Assembly: GCF_000745265.1 (NCBI RefSeq)
Contig: NZ_JQNN01000001.1
Coordinates: 4,278,001 to 4,342,000, forward strand
Reading direction: 5' to 3'
Source: Massilia sp. 9096
GTDB taxonomy: Bacteria; Pseudomonadota; Gammaproteobacteria; Burkholderiales; Burkholderiaceae_D
Length of the DNA stretch: 64,000 nucleotides
Shown here: piece after piece, positions 47,883 to 58,995 of the stretch
Layout of the letters: every line of letters starts with the position of its first letter
Position numbering within the stretch: position 1 is the first letter of the stretch
Position numbers and translations under genes: made by a program
The notes under the pieces: generated by a model
Databases searched by the model: none
The model's input: the letters and a program-made list of their open reading frames with translations, nothing else
What the model was told of the DNA's origin: nothing

Positions 47883-48884
47883 ATGGACAGCATCGATCTC
47901 GAAGTTTTGCACGCCTGCGACGCCTGGCTGCGTGCCGGCTACAAGTGCGAATACGTGACCGTGGTGCGCACCTGGGGCTCGAGCCCGCGCCCGCAAGGTG
48001 CGACCATGGCGATCCGCTCGGACGGCATGGTGGTCGGCTCGGTCTCGGGCGGCTGCATCGAGGACGACCTGATCGCCGCCGTGCGCGAACACGGCATCGT
48101 GCGCACGCAGCCGGAAGTCATCACCTACGGCATCTCGGCCGACGAGGCGCACCGTTTCGGCCTGCCCTGCGGCGGCACCATCCAGCTGGTGGTCGAGCCG
48201 CTAGGCAGCCACAGCCGCATGACCGAACTGCTCGACCTGGCGCAGCGCCGCGTGCTGACGCGCCGCACCCTCGACCTGGCCACGGGCGCGGTCGAGCTGG
48301 GCGCCGGCCAGGCCGAGGAGCAGCTGCAGATCGACGCGCGCCGGCTGGTGACGGTGCACGGCCCACGCCTGCGCATGCTGATCATCGGCGCCGGCCAGCT
48401 GTCGCAGTTCCTGGCCCAGATCGCGGTCGGGCTGGAATACCAGGTCACCGTGTGCGACCCGCGCGAAGAATACCGCGGCAGCTGGAGCCTGCCCGGCGTG
48501 AATGTGGTGCACGAGATGCCGGACGACGTCGTGCTCGAGATGAAACTCGACAGCCGCAGCGCCGTGATCGCGCTCACCCACGACCCCAAGCTCGACGACC
48601 TGGCGCTGATGGAAGCGCTCAAAACCGACGCGTTCTATGTCGGCGCGATCGGCTCGCGCGCCAACAATGCGCGCCGGCGCGAGCGCCTGCAGGAATTCGA
48701 CCTCACCGAGACGCAGATCGACAAGCTGCACGGCCCGATCGGCTTGTATATCGGCAGCAAGACGCCGTACGAGATCGCGATCTCGATCCTGGCCGAGCTC
48801 ACCGCCGTGAAAAACGGCGTGGCGCTGCCCGAGCAGATGACGGTCGAGCGCGGCAAGGCAATGGCCAATCGCCTGGCCGCCTGA
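47883..48884 (+). CDS. xdhC: XdhC/CoxI family molybdoenzyme maturation protein
   Basis: A 333-residue protein with an N-terminal XdhC/CoxI domain (TVVRTWGSSPRPQGATMAI, GSVSGGCIEDDLI) and a C-terminal Rossmann domain (LRMLIIGAGQLSQFLAQIA, then DAFYVGAIGSRANNARR, HGPIGLYIGSKTPYEIAISILAEL). XdhC binds the molybdenum cofactor and helps sulfurate and insert it into xanthine dehydrogenase-type enzymes. No xdhAB or coxSML is in the window, so its client is elsewhere. The nearby modABC and modE genes fit a molybdenum role. Confidence 0.9.
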   Translation: MDSIDLEVLHACDAWLRAGYKCEYVTVVRTWGSSPRPQGATMAIRSDGMVVGSVSGGCIEDDLIAAVREHGIVRTQPEVITYGISADEAHRFGLPCGGTIQLVVEPLGSHSRMTELLDLAQRRVLTRRTLDLATGAVELGAGQAEEQLQIDARRLVTVHGPRLRMLIIGAGQLSQFLAQIAVGLEYQVTVCDPREEYRGSWSLPGVNVVHEMPDDVVLEMKLDSRSAVIALTHDPKLDDLALMEALKTDAFYVGAIGSRANNARRRERLQEFDLTETQIDKLHGPIGLYIGSKTPYEIAISILAELTAVKNGVALPEQMTVERGKAMANRLAA

Positions 48885-48986
48885 AGCGCTAAAGTTTATC
48901 GCCATGCCATGACCCCTGGGGTACACTGGATCGACTAGCCGCCGTTTTTACCGAAGTCGATAAGTCTGTCACCGCTGGGGGTGCCG

Positions 48987-49394
48987 ATGATCTGGCGTGT
49001 CGAGTTCTCGTCCGAGAAATTCCTGCCGACCCTGCCGGAAGCCTGCCAGGCCAATCCCGGCGCCTACGGCTTCGAGCTGGCCTTGTGGCTGGCCCAGGGC
49101 CTGTGCCGCCAGGGCATCGTCACCGGCTACCCGAACGGCGAGGACTGGGGCTGGTGCCTCGAGTACGATCCCGCCGACGGGCTCAGTTTCATGATCGGCT
49201 GCTGCAGCCAATGCCACGCCGGCGCCGGCTACCTGGGCTGCGCGGTCGGCTGGTCGGTCTTCATCCGCGAGCGCCGTACGCTGGAGCGGCGCATCCGCAA
49301 TGTCTCCAACCAGGCCGAGCTGGAAGCGCTCGGCGGCCGCATCGTCGACCTGCTGCGCACCGAACAGATCGAGGCGGCGCCGGTCGCCGGCTAG
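48987..49394 (+). CDS. Hypothetical protein with a cysteine-rich middle
   Basis: A 135-residue protein. The centre WCLEYDPADGLSFMIGCCSQCHAGAGYLGC has five cysteines in about 20 residues, with Trp-rich flanks (EDWGWC, VGWSVFI). There is no signal peptide, so if these cysteines bind a metal it would be in the cytoplasm. The ATG at 48987 is preceded by GGGGGTG; an in-frame GTG at 48981 is an alternative. No family is recognised. It lies between xdhC and the crystallin-type gene. Confidence 0.7.
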   Translation: MIWRVEFSSEKFLPTLPEACQANPGAYGFELALWLAQGLCRQGIVTGYPNGEDWGWCLEYDPADGLSFMIGCCSQCHAGAGYLGCAVGWSVFIRERRTLERRIRNVSNQAELEALGGRIVDLLRTEQIEAAPVAG

Positions 49395-49509
49395 CAGGCG
49401 CCCCTGGCGCCCGGCGTAGGAATTTGTTACAAGGCACTGTCTGCCTTGCGCCCTCCTGCGGCGTTACAGGCACAGACGCCCTGGGCGCACGACCCCGATT
49501 GGAGAGAAC

Positions 49510-50196
49510 ATGAAACGCCTGCTTGCCGCCGCCGCCGTGCTGGCCACCCTGACCCACGCCGCCGTCGCCGGCGAATTGACCTTGTTTGCCGACAGCGACT
49601 TCCGCGGCGCACGCGTGACCTTGCAGGGCGATGCGCGCGACCTGCGCCGCATGGATTTCAACGACCGCGTATCGAGCTTGATCGTGCGCTCGGGCGTATG
49701 GGAGCTGTGCTCGGACGGCGATTTCCGCGGCCGCTGCGTCCAGTTTGGACCGGGCGAATACCGCGGGCTGCCCGGCATGAATGACTCGGTGTCGTCGGTG
49801 CGCGAAGTAGCGCGTGGCGGGCCGCCGGGCCGTTGGCAGGACGACCGCGATGCACGCGACGAGCGCCGCGAGCAATGGCGTGAGGAGCGCGAGGAGCGCC
49901 GTGAGCAACGCGAAGAGCGCCGTGAAGAATGGCGTGAAGAGCACCGCGGTCCGGCCGTCGAGCTGTTCTCGGCCCCGCGCTTCGAAGGCGCCGCCGTGCC
50001 GGTGTCGGGCGACCTGCGTTCCTTGAACCAGATCGGCTTCAACGACCGCGCGGTGTCGCTGGTCATCCGCGAAGGCCGCTGGGAATTCTGCGAACATGCC
50101 GACTTCCGCGGCCAGTGTGTGGTGTTCGGCCCGGGTCGCTACCCCTTCCTGGAAGGCATGAACAACCGCATTTCGTCGATGCGCCGGGTACGCTGA
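49510..50196 (+). CDS. Exported beta/gamma-crystallin-fold protein with charged linker
   Basis: A 228-residue secreted protein with a signal peptide (LLAAAAVLATLTHAAVA) and two beta/gamma-crystallin-type domains, at about 22-100 (LTLFADSDFRGARVTL, FNDRVSSLIV, SDGDFRGRCVQFGPGEYRGL) and 148-228 (VELFSAPRFEGAAVPV, EHADFRGQCVVFGPGRYPFL). They are joined by about 45 residues of Arg/Glu repeats (REERRE type). Each domain has FNDR(V/A)SS-like calcium-binding half-motifs. Bacterial relatives bind calcium or stabilise the envelope. It is a single gene convergent with modC. Confidence 0.85.
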   Translation: MKRLLAAAAVLATLTHAAVAGELTLFADSDFRGARVTLQGDARDLRRMDFNDRVSSLIVRSGVWELCSDGDFRGRCVQFGPGEYRGLPGMNDSVSSVREVARGGPPGRWQDDRDARDERREQWREEREERREQREERREEWREEHRGPAVELFSAPRFEGAAVPVSGDLRSLNQIGFNDRAVSLVIREGRWEFCEHADFRGQCVVFGPGRYPFLEGMNNRISSMRRVR

Positions 50197-50220
50197 GCCT
50201 TTTAATCGGCGCATTGCTGG

Positions 50221-51333
50221 TTAGCTGAGCAGCGCCACGCCCTTGATCTGGGCCCAGACCTGGCGCCCCGGCGCGATGTCCAGTTCGCGCCGGGAGCGCG
50301 CCGTGATGCGCGCCAGCAGCGGCGACGCCCCCATGCGCAGCTGCACCAGCACGTGGCCGGGCGTGCCGGTGTCGACGGTCGCCGTCACGGTGGCCGGCAG
50401 CAGGTTGACGATGCTGGAGCTCGGCGGCCGTTCCAGCGCCAGGCTGACGTCGCGCGCATGGATGCGGCAGCGCAGGCGCGTACCGATCGCCTCCTTGCGC
50501 TGTCCCACGTACAGCACGCCGCCATCGAAATCCAGGCGCGACAAGGCGTCCGGCTCGTGGCCGGCAAGCACCGTGTCCAGCACCACGCCGGCATCGTCGG
50601 CGAACACCGGCGGCAAGTCGGCGCGCGCCAGCGTCTCCGTGAGCGCGCCGCTGGCGACCACGCGTCCGGCGTCGAGCAGCACCAGGTGGTCGGCTAGGCG
50701 CGCGACCTCGTCCGGCGCATGGCTGACGTAGACGATCGGGATCGACAGCGCGTCGTGCATGCGTTCCAGATACGGCAAAATCTCCTGCTTGCGGCGGTGG
50801 TCGAGCGCCGCCAGCGGCTCGTCCATCAGCAGCAAACGTGGCGACGCCAGCAGCGCCCGTGCAATCGCCACGCGCTGGCGCTCCCCGCCCGACAGCCGGT
50901 CCGGCCGGCGTTCCAGCAGGGCGTCGATGCCGAGCAATTGCGCGACCTCGTCGACGTGGAAGCGGCGCTGCGCGGCCGGGATGCGCTTGTAGCCGAACGC
51001 CAGGTTGGCGCGCACCGACAAGTGCGCGAACAGGCTGGCTTCCTGGAACACGTAGCCGAGCGATCGTTTATGCACCGGCACGAACACGCCGCTGGCCTCG
51101 TCTTGCCAGACTTCGTCGCCCAGCGCGACGTAGCCGCCCGGCGCTCGCTCGAGGCCGGCGATGGCGCGCAGGCAGGTCGTCTTGCCCGAGCCGGAATGGC
51201 CGAACAGGGCGCTGATGCCGCGTCCGGGCAGGTCCAGCTCGACGTCGACCGTGAAACCGCCTTCATTGTCTGCACCGCCGCCGCGCTCGATGCGAAAGCG
51301 TGCGCGCAGCGTGTCGGGCGCCCGGGCCGTCAT
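50221..51333 (-). CDS. modC: Molybdate ABC transporter ATPase
   Basis: A 370-residue ABC ATPase. Walker A is [19 protein letters not shown], the Q-loop is [11 protein letters not shown], the signature is [17 protein letters not shown], and Walker B is [14 protein letters not shown]-terminal Mop/TOBE oxyanion-binding domain follows ([29 protein letters not shown]). It energises molybdate uptake. The frame is open 195 codons further upstream across modB; the ATG at 51333 overlaps the modB stop as ATGA and is the true start. It is the last gene of modABC. Confidence 0.95.
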   Translation of the reverse strand: MTARAPDTLRARFRIERGGGADNEGGFTVDVELDLPGRGISALFGHSGSGKTTCLRAIAGLERAPGGYVALGDEVWQDEASGVFVPVHKRSLGYVFQEASLFAHLSVRANLAFGYKRIPAAQRRFHVDEVAQLLGIDALLERRPDRLSGGERQRVAIARALLASPRLLLMDEPLAALDHRRKQEILPYLERMHDALSIPIVYVSHAPDEVARLADHLVLLDAGRVVASGALTETLARADLPPVFADDAGVVLDTVLAGHEPDALSRLDFDGGVLYVGQRKEAIGTRLRCRIHARDVSLALERPPSSSIVNLLPATVTATVDTGTPGHVLVQLRMGASPLLARITARSRRELDIAPGRQVWAQIKGVALLS

Positions 51334-52013
51334 GCCGCACGTCCCCGGATCGCCTGCGGGTACAGCGAATACAGCGCCAGCAGCACCAGGAAGCTGAACG
51401 CCAGCATGCCGCCGGCCAGCCAGTGCGCCTGCGCGTATTCCATCGCCTCGACGTGGTCGTAGATCAGCACCGACAGCATGCGCGTCTGGCCGGGGATGTT
51501 CCCGCCGATCATCAGCACGATCCCGAATTCGCCGACCGTGTGCGCAAAGCCGAGCACGGCCGCCGACAGGAAGCCCGGCCGCGCCAGCGGCACCGCCACC
51601 GACCAGAAGCGGTCCCACGGTCCGGCGCCGAGCGTGGCCGCCGCTTCCAGCGGACGCTCGCCGATCGCCTCGAAGGCATTCTGCAGCGGCTGCACCACGA
51701 AAGGCAGCGAATAACACACCGACGCCAGCGTCAGTCCGGCGAAGGTGAACGGCAACAAGCCCAGCCCGAGCGCCTCGGTCAGCTTGCCGATCCAGCCGTT
51801 CGGACCGAGCATCAACAGCAGATAAAACCCCAGCACCGTCGGCGGCAGCACCAGCGGCAAGGCGACGATGGCGCTGACGACGTGGCGCAGGCGCGCGCGC
51901 GACCGCGCCAACCACCATGCGAGCGGCGTGCCAAACGCCAGCAGCAGGGCGGTGACGGTCAGCGCCAGCTTGAACGTCAGCCAGATCGTGGCGGCATCGG
52001 CGGCATCGAGCAT
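51330..52013 (-). CDS. modB: Molybdate ABC transporter permease
   Basis: A 227-residue inner-membrane permease with about five membrane segments. The N-terminal helices include [21 protein letters not shown], then [15 protein letters not shown]. The EAA loop [27 protein letters not shown] contacts ModC. It overlaps modC by 4 bp and follows modA by 2 bp. Family length and order are standard. Confidence 0.95.
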   Translation of the reverse strand: MLDAADAATIWLTFKLALTVTALLLAFGTPLAWWLARSRARLRHVVSAIVALPLVLPPTVLGFYLLLMLGPNGWIGKLTEALGLGLLPFTFAGLTLASVCYSLPFVVQPLQNAFEAIGERPLEAAATLGAGPWDRFWSVAVPLARPGFLSAAVLGFAHTVGEFGIVLMIGGNIPGQTRMLSVLIYDHVEAMEYAQAHWLAGGMLAFSFLVLLALYSLYPQAIRGRAA

Positions 52014-52015
52014 GC

Positions 52016-53703
<1,688 letters not shown>

Positions 53704-55071
53704 GTTCATGCACCTGCACCTGCGCCGGCCGCACCGCCGTCACGATGCGGCGGAAGGCATCTTCATTGCTGATGCAGAGCACCGGACCCAGGCACCCGAG
53801 GGCATGATGCCGCGCCAGCGCCAGCGCGGCGATGAACGCCACGACGTCGCAATTGCCGCAGGCCAGGCCGATGCGCACGAAATCGTCGCCGGTATCCAGT
53901 TGCGACAGCGCTGCCGTACCGGCCATCAATTCGAGCACGCGGTTCGAGCGCTGGCCGGTGTCGGCCACGACCAGGGCGATGTCGGCGGGCGCGATACGGG
54001 CATGCTCGAGTGCGTGCCGGACCAGGTCGGCGAGCGGCTTGGGATCGACCCGCTCGTCGGCATCGGCCGAGGTGGCGCGGCGGGTTTCCTGCAGCGCCTC
54101 GAGGCGGACGAACGGCGTACCGGCGATCGAATGCATCTGGCGCTGGTCGGCAAGCAGGAGACCGGCCGCGCCTTCACCGGGAATCCGGCCGCGCGGCTGC
54201 TCGGCGCTGAATAAACTGTCTTGCGCCAGCCAGTGCGCGACGGTCTGGGCGCCGACGTGGGATGCGCACGCGACTACCAGCGCGTTCATCGGAGCATTGA
54301 CCAGGACCGCTTCATGCGCCAGCCGGTTCAGCACCGTCACGGGGTTGGCGCCATCGGCGTCCGGATTGGCGGCAACGGCAGGGTCGGCATTGGCTGCGGT
54401 GGAGGCGGAGGCGGAGGCGGCGGACAAGGTGTCGGCCAGCTCGACCTGGGCCGGTGGCCAGCCGGCTTGCGTGACCGTATGCTCCAGCCACTGACTGACC
54501 GCACGCCGCTGCGTGGCATCCCACCCGGGCGGCAGCAGGGGAATCAAACGCAGCAGGCGCTGTGGTTTGCCCGCGCCCAGCCACAGGCCGGCGGCCTGCT
54601 GCGCCAGCTCGGCCGTCACTTGCGTCGCCAGCGTCAGGGCGCGCCACTGCTCGTCGCTGAAACACGGATCGGCCATGCCCTGCGCGGCCAGCCAGGCCGC
54701 GATGTCGTCCCGTAACACCGCGTCGCAGGCATGCTTGCTGCGCGCCGAGATGATCGGAAAGCCGTCATCGTCGATCAGCTCGGGATCGAGATCCACGCGC
54801 GCGCGCTGACCGGCCAGCGCCACCGCCAATTGCTCGGGTGAGGCGCCGTGTGGCAAGCGCAGCGCAGCGCCGAGCATGGCCAGCACCGGCGCGCGCGGCG
54901 GAGCCGATGCAGGGTGGGCCAGCGCAGCCGGTACCTCGGCCGAGGCTGCGCCGGTGGCAGGCCGGAGCGCCAGGCGGCGCATGCCGTGGAAGGCCAACAG
55001 CACAGCGAGCGGCACGAGCAGCCAGGCGATGACCGATATGCCCGTCAGCGCGTTGAACGGGGCTTGCATGG

Positions 55072-56412
55072 CTAGGCCGCCACCGCCAACAGCTCGAGCT
55101 TCAATTCCTTGATGCCGGACGGGACGTAGATCGAGATCGACTGCGCCTGCAGCATGCGCTCGTACATCTGCCCCTTTGGATCGAGCATGAAATAACAGGT
55201 GTCGGGCCGCACCGGGACCGCGGCCGGCAGTTGCGGGGTGTACTGCAGGCGCACGCCGGGCAGGGCGGCCAGCACGCATTTCTCGACGTCGTCGGGCGCG
55301 CCGACCTTGAAACGCAGCGGCACCGCATCGACCAGCTCGAGCGCCGCCAGATCGGCCGACACGGCGATATAAAACGTGGTCTTGTCGTCGATCTTGCCCG
55401 AGTCGAGCATGCCATGGTGATACGAAGGCCGCACTTCGCTGAGCACGATGGCGAAGTACTTGGACGAGATCACGGTGTCGAGCAGCTCGCGGATGATCGC
55501 GTGCAGCTTGGTGAAGCCCGGTCCGGGGTCCTGGTGCTGGTAGGGCGGCAGGTCGGACAGCGTCCAGCTCTTGGAAAACGTCATCAGGGAACCGGCCACC
55601 CCGAGCAGCTGCTCGTACAGCCGCTCCGGATGCGCGCCCGGGTGCTGGGCGTAATGCGCCAGCGTGGCGCAGGCGCTGCTGGCGGCATGCAGCAGCCAGA
55701 ACGAGGCCATGTCGCCGGAACGGAATTCGATCACGTTACGGCTCGGCTCGCGCTGGTGGCCGACCAGGGCGCTGACCTTGGCTTGCAGCGCATCGAGCAG
55801 GCGGCGCAGCTGCAGGAACAGCATCGGCGCCGCGCCCACCGACAGGCTGGGCGGCACGAAGCCGGTGTCGAGATCGAACCCGCCGGACCCGGCGCGGCGC
55901 AGGCGCAGCAGCGGCAGGTGCAGGTAGGCGTCGCGCGGCTCGAACTCGGCCACCAGCCGCATCGACGTCGCCAGGCAAGCCATCTGCACCTGGGCGGCCT
56001 GGGTGTAGAGATCGGGCGTGTCCTGGCTGGTCTGGGCGAAGCGCAGCGTACCGTTGGCCTGGCCCGGCTGGGCGACGTTGCCGCCGAACGGTTTCAAGGC
56101 GGGCAGGGCGGCGTAATAGGTGACGCTTTGCTGGCCCTGCGGCAGCTGGCTCAGGTCGATGCTGGCCGGCAGTTCGTCGGCGCCGGGCGCATCGATCCAT
56201 TCGCCGTCCGGGAAGCGCAGCGACAGCGCCAGGATGCGCAGCACGTTGCTGCCGAGCGCATCGCGGTCGACCTCCAGCCGCTCCACGCCCCAGGCATACG
56301 GCTGGAGTGCGTGAATATTCTTGTGCAAGCGCTGTTCGTGGTACTGGTCTTGGCGCTGAAAGTGTTGCGGTCGCAACAGCAGGCCTTCACCCCAGAGTAT
56401 CTTGCCGCTCAT
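55072..56412 (-). CDS. tssK: Type VI secretion baseplate adaptor TssK
   Basis: A 446-residue TssK protein. It begins with the family block KILWGEGLLLRPQHFQRQDQYHE, then has the shoulder domain and the conserved C-terminal region around LHAIIRELLDTVIS, DKTTFYIAV and GIKELKLELLAV. TssK trimers join the baseplate wedge (TssE-F-G) to the membrane complex TssJLM. The ATG at 56412 follows GGGAGG; the frame 31 codons upstream is shadow. It is divergent from tssE with a 220-bp gap and followed by the ketosynthase-like gene. Confidence 0.94.
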   Translation of the reverse strand: MSGKILWGEGLLLRPQHFQRQDQYHEQRLHKNIHALQPYAWGVERLEVDRDALGSNVLRILALSLRFPDGEWIDAPGADELPASIDLSQLPQGQQSVTYYAALPALKPFGGNVAQPGQANGTLRFAQTSQDTPDLYTQAAQVQMACLATSMRLVAEFEPRDAYLHLPLLRLRRAGSGGFDLDTGFVPPSLSVGAAPMLFLQLRRLLDALQAKVSALVGHQREPSRNVIEFRSGDMASFWLLHAASSACATLAHYAQHPGAHPERLYEQLLGVAGSLMTFSKSWTLSDLPPYQHQDPGPGFTKLHAIIRELLDTVISSKYFAIVLSEVRPSYHHGMLDSGKIDDKTTFYIAVSADLAALELVDAVPLRFKVGAPDDVEKCVLAALPGVRLQYTPQLPAAVPVRPDTCYFMLDPKGQMYERMLQAQSISIYVPSGIKELKLELLAVAA

Positions 56413-56632
56413 GCCGCTTGCCTCCCATCGGTGGTCTCGATCTTGACAGCGCCAGCGGCCAACATTAGCCCTTCTGCTCGGCGTTTGTACCGCAACAATG
56501 TCCACGCTTGCGGTCGCTCAACGGATGAGTGGACAGCATCCAACTGAACTGTTTTTTCGGCCACGACTATGTAAATATTTTGCTTTCGAAGCGGTCGAAA
56601 CGCCGCGAATCGACCGAGACAAGGGAGATGCG

Positions 56633-57127
56633 ATGAAGGGTTTCACGCCTGGATTGTTCGACCGCCTGCTGGGCGTCCCGGTCCGCACGACCGGGGCCAC
56701 GGTCTCGCGCCTGTCGCTGGAAGAGTTCAAGGATGCGGTGGCGCGCGACCTCGAGGCCCTGCTCAACACCCGCTCGTCCTTGCACGAGGATGCTTTGCAA
56801 CCCTTTCCGGAATGCGAGCAATCGGTGGTCAGCTATGGCCTCAACGATTTCGCCGACCGCTCGCTGTCCAGCCCGGCCGACCGCGCCTACATCTGCGCCT
56901 GCCTGGAACAAACGATCGCGCGTCACGAGCCGAGGCTGCGCAACGCCAAGGCATCGCTCGACGTCCGCGACGAGATGGTCAACCGCCTGAATTTCTCGAT
57001 CACGGCCCTGCTGGTCGCCAGCACCTCGCAGGAACCGGTCAACTTCGATGCGGTCCTGCAACCATCTTCCCTGCATTACAGCATCAGCAAGGCCGGACGG
57101 GCCGCGGCTGGGAACGCGGGAGCCTGA
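56633..57127 (+). CDS. tssE: Type VI secretion baseplate protein TssE (gp25-like)
   Basis: A 164-residue gp25-like baseplate subunit. Family features are the N-terminal PGLFDRLLG, RSSLHEDALQPFPECEQSVVSYGLNDFADRSLSS and the region around EQTIARHEPRLRNAKASLDVRDEMVNRLNFSITALL, with the conserved Glu of the EPRL motif. It nucleates sheath polymerisation. The ATG at 56633 has AAGGGAGA upstream; the 45-codon upstream extension lies in the divergent promoter region. It stops 2 bp before tssF. Confidence 0.93.
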   Translation: MKGFTPGLFDRLLGVPVRTTGATVSRLSLEEFKDAVARDLEALLNTRSSLHEDALQPFPECEQSVVSYGLNDFADRSLSSPADRAYICACLEQTIARHEPRLRNAKASLDVRDEMVNRLNFSITALLVASTSQEPVNFDAVLQPSSLHYSISKAGRAAAGNAGA

Positions 57128-57129
57128 GC

Positions 57130-58995
57130 TTGGAACAATTACTTCCTTATTATGAGCAAGAGCTCGGCTACCTGCGCCGCCATCTGCGCGACTTCGCCGA
57201 GCGCTATCCCAAGATTGCCGGCCGCCTCTTGATCAGCGGCGAAGTGTGCGAGGATCCGCACATCGAGCGCATGATCGAATCGTTTGCCCTGCTCAATGCG
57301 CGCATTGCCAAGCGGCTCGACGACGATTATCCGGAATTCACCGAAGCGCTGTTCGAAGTGCTGTATCCGCACTATCTGCGGCCGTTTCCCTCGTGCTCGA
57401 TCGCGCGCGTCGAGCCCGGCAGCGCCCAGCAGCCGACCACGGCCGGCGTGATCGCGCGCGGCACGCAGCTGAACACGCGCCCGGTGCGCGGCGCGGCCTG
57501 CACGTTCCGCACCGTGTACCCGGTGACGGTGGCGCCGCTCGACCTGGTCGGCGCCCATTTTTCGGCCATCGTCCAGCCGCCGGACACGGTGCGCCTGCCG
57601 CCCGGCGCCAGTGCCGCCATCAGCCTGACGATCGCCATGACCGCCGAGCAGCCCGCGCTGCGCGACCTGGCGCTGCCCAGGCTGCGCGTGTTCATCGACG
57701 GCGAACCTTCGTTCTGCGCGGCGCTGCGCGATGCGCTGTTCATGCGCGTGGTGTCGGCCCACGTTGAAAGCGAGCGCGACGGCCGCTGGGTGGCGCTCGA
57801 GGCGATTCCGGTCAGCCCGGCCGGCTTCGGCGACCACGACGCGCTGATCGATTTTCCATCGCGCTCGCACCAGGCTTATCGCCTGCTCACCGAATACTTT
57901 TGTTTTCCCGAAAAATTCAATTTCTTCGACATCGATTTCGCTGCCCTTACCGGCGTCCTGCCGCCGCGCACGCGCACGCTGACGCTGCACCTGGCCTTGT
58001 CCGGCATCCGCTCGGATTCCAACCTCGCGCGCATGCTGGGCACGTTGTCGCCGAATAACGTGCTGCTGGGCTGCACACCGGTCGTGAACCTGTTCCGCCA
58101 GCACGGCGAGCCGATCCGCCTGACCCACACCAGCGCCAGCTATCCGGTGCTCGCCGATGCGCGCCGCGCCTACGGCTACGAGGTGTACGCGATCGACTCG
58201 GTCAACCTGGTGCGCCAGACGCCGCAGGGCGAAACGATCGTCGAATTCCAGCCGTTTTATTCGCTCAAGCATGCCCAGAACGCCGAGCGCGGCGATGGGC
58301 ACGACCGCCAGCGCGGCGGCCATTACTGGGCCTTGCGGCGCGACGACATGCTGGCCGATAAAAGTCCCGGCTTCGAGACCCAGATCACCATCGTCGACAT
58401 CGACTTCGACCCGGCCGATGTCGAAACCAGCACACTGAACATCGAATTGACCTGCACCAACCGCGATTTGCCCTCGCTGCTGTCGTATGGCCAGCGCGGC
58501 GGCGATCTGTTCCTCGACGGCGGCTCGAACACGCGCGTTATCAGCTTCCTGCGCAAGCCGACCCACGCCTACCGCTTCGAGCGCGGCTACAACGCGCACT
58601 GGCGCCTGGTATCGCACTTGTCGCTGAATCATCTGACCTTGACCGCCGGCGGCGCCGACGCGCTGCGCGAGACCCTGGCCTTGTACGACCTGCCGGGCTC
58701 GCCGTCGTCGCAGCGCCAGATCGGCGCCATCAAGGACGTCACCCAGCACGCGGCCAGCGCCTGGCTGCCGGGTAATCCGTTTCCCTGCCTGGTACGCGGT
58801 GTCGAAGTGCGCCTGCTGGTCGACGCGGAAGCCTTCATCGGCAGCGGCATCCACGCGTTCGCCCACGTACTCGAGCGTTTTCTTGCACTGTTGGTGCACG
58901 CCAATAGTTTTACCCAACTGGCGATCGTCTCCGACAAATCCGGCGAGACCTTATTCACATGCACAGCACGAAGCGGCGAATTGAGCCTGCTGTAA
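57130..58995 (+). CDS. tssF: Type VI secretion baseplate protein TssF
   Basis: A 621-residue TssF (VasA) wedge protein. The start, a TTG at 57130 with GGGAG 7 bp before it, gives the family N-terminus LLPYYEQELGYLRRHLRDFAERYPKIAGRL. Later blocks are IERMIESFALLNARIAKRLDDDYPEFTEALFEVLYPHYLRPFPS and the C-terminal FAHVLERFLALLVHANSFTQL. The longer upstream frame overlaps tssE in another frame and is not used. It overlaps tssG by 37 bp, so translation is coupled. Confidence 0.94.
   Translation: MEQLLPYYEQELGYLRRHLRDFAERYPKIAGRLLISGEVCEDPHIERMIESFALLNARIAKRLDDDYPEFTEALFEVLYPHYLRPFPSCSIARVEPGSAQQPTTAGVIARGTQLNTRPVRGAACTFRTVYPVTVAPLDLVGAHFSAIVQPPDTVRLPPGASAAISLTIAMTAEQPALRDLALPRLRVFIDGEPSFCAALRDALFMRVVSAHVESERDGRWVALEAIPVSPAGFGDHDALIDFPSRSHQAYRLLTEYFCFPEKFNFFDIDFAALTGVLPPRTRTLTLHLALSGIRSDSNLARMLGTLSPNNVLLGCTPVVNLFRQHGEPIRLTHTSASYPVLADARRAYGYEVYAIDSVNLVRQTPQGETIVEFQPFYSLKHAQNAERGDGHDRQRGGHYWALRRDDMLADKSPGFETQITIVDIDFDPADVETSTLNIELTCTNRDLPSLLSYGQRGGDLFLDGGSNTRVISFLRKPTHAYRFERGYNAHWRLVSHLSLNHLTLTAGGADALRETLALYDLPGSPSSQRQIGAIKDVTQHAASAWLPGNPFPCLVRGVEVRLLVDAEAFIGSGIHAFAHVLERFLALLVHANSFTQLAIVSDKSGETLFTCTARSGELSLL

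Noticed and set aside
51334..51918. Long N-terminal extension of the modC frame across modB
   Set aside because: ModB in another frame is clearly real, and the ATG at 51333 overlaps its stop.
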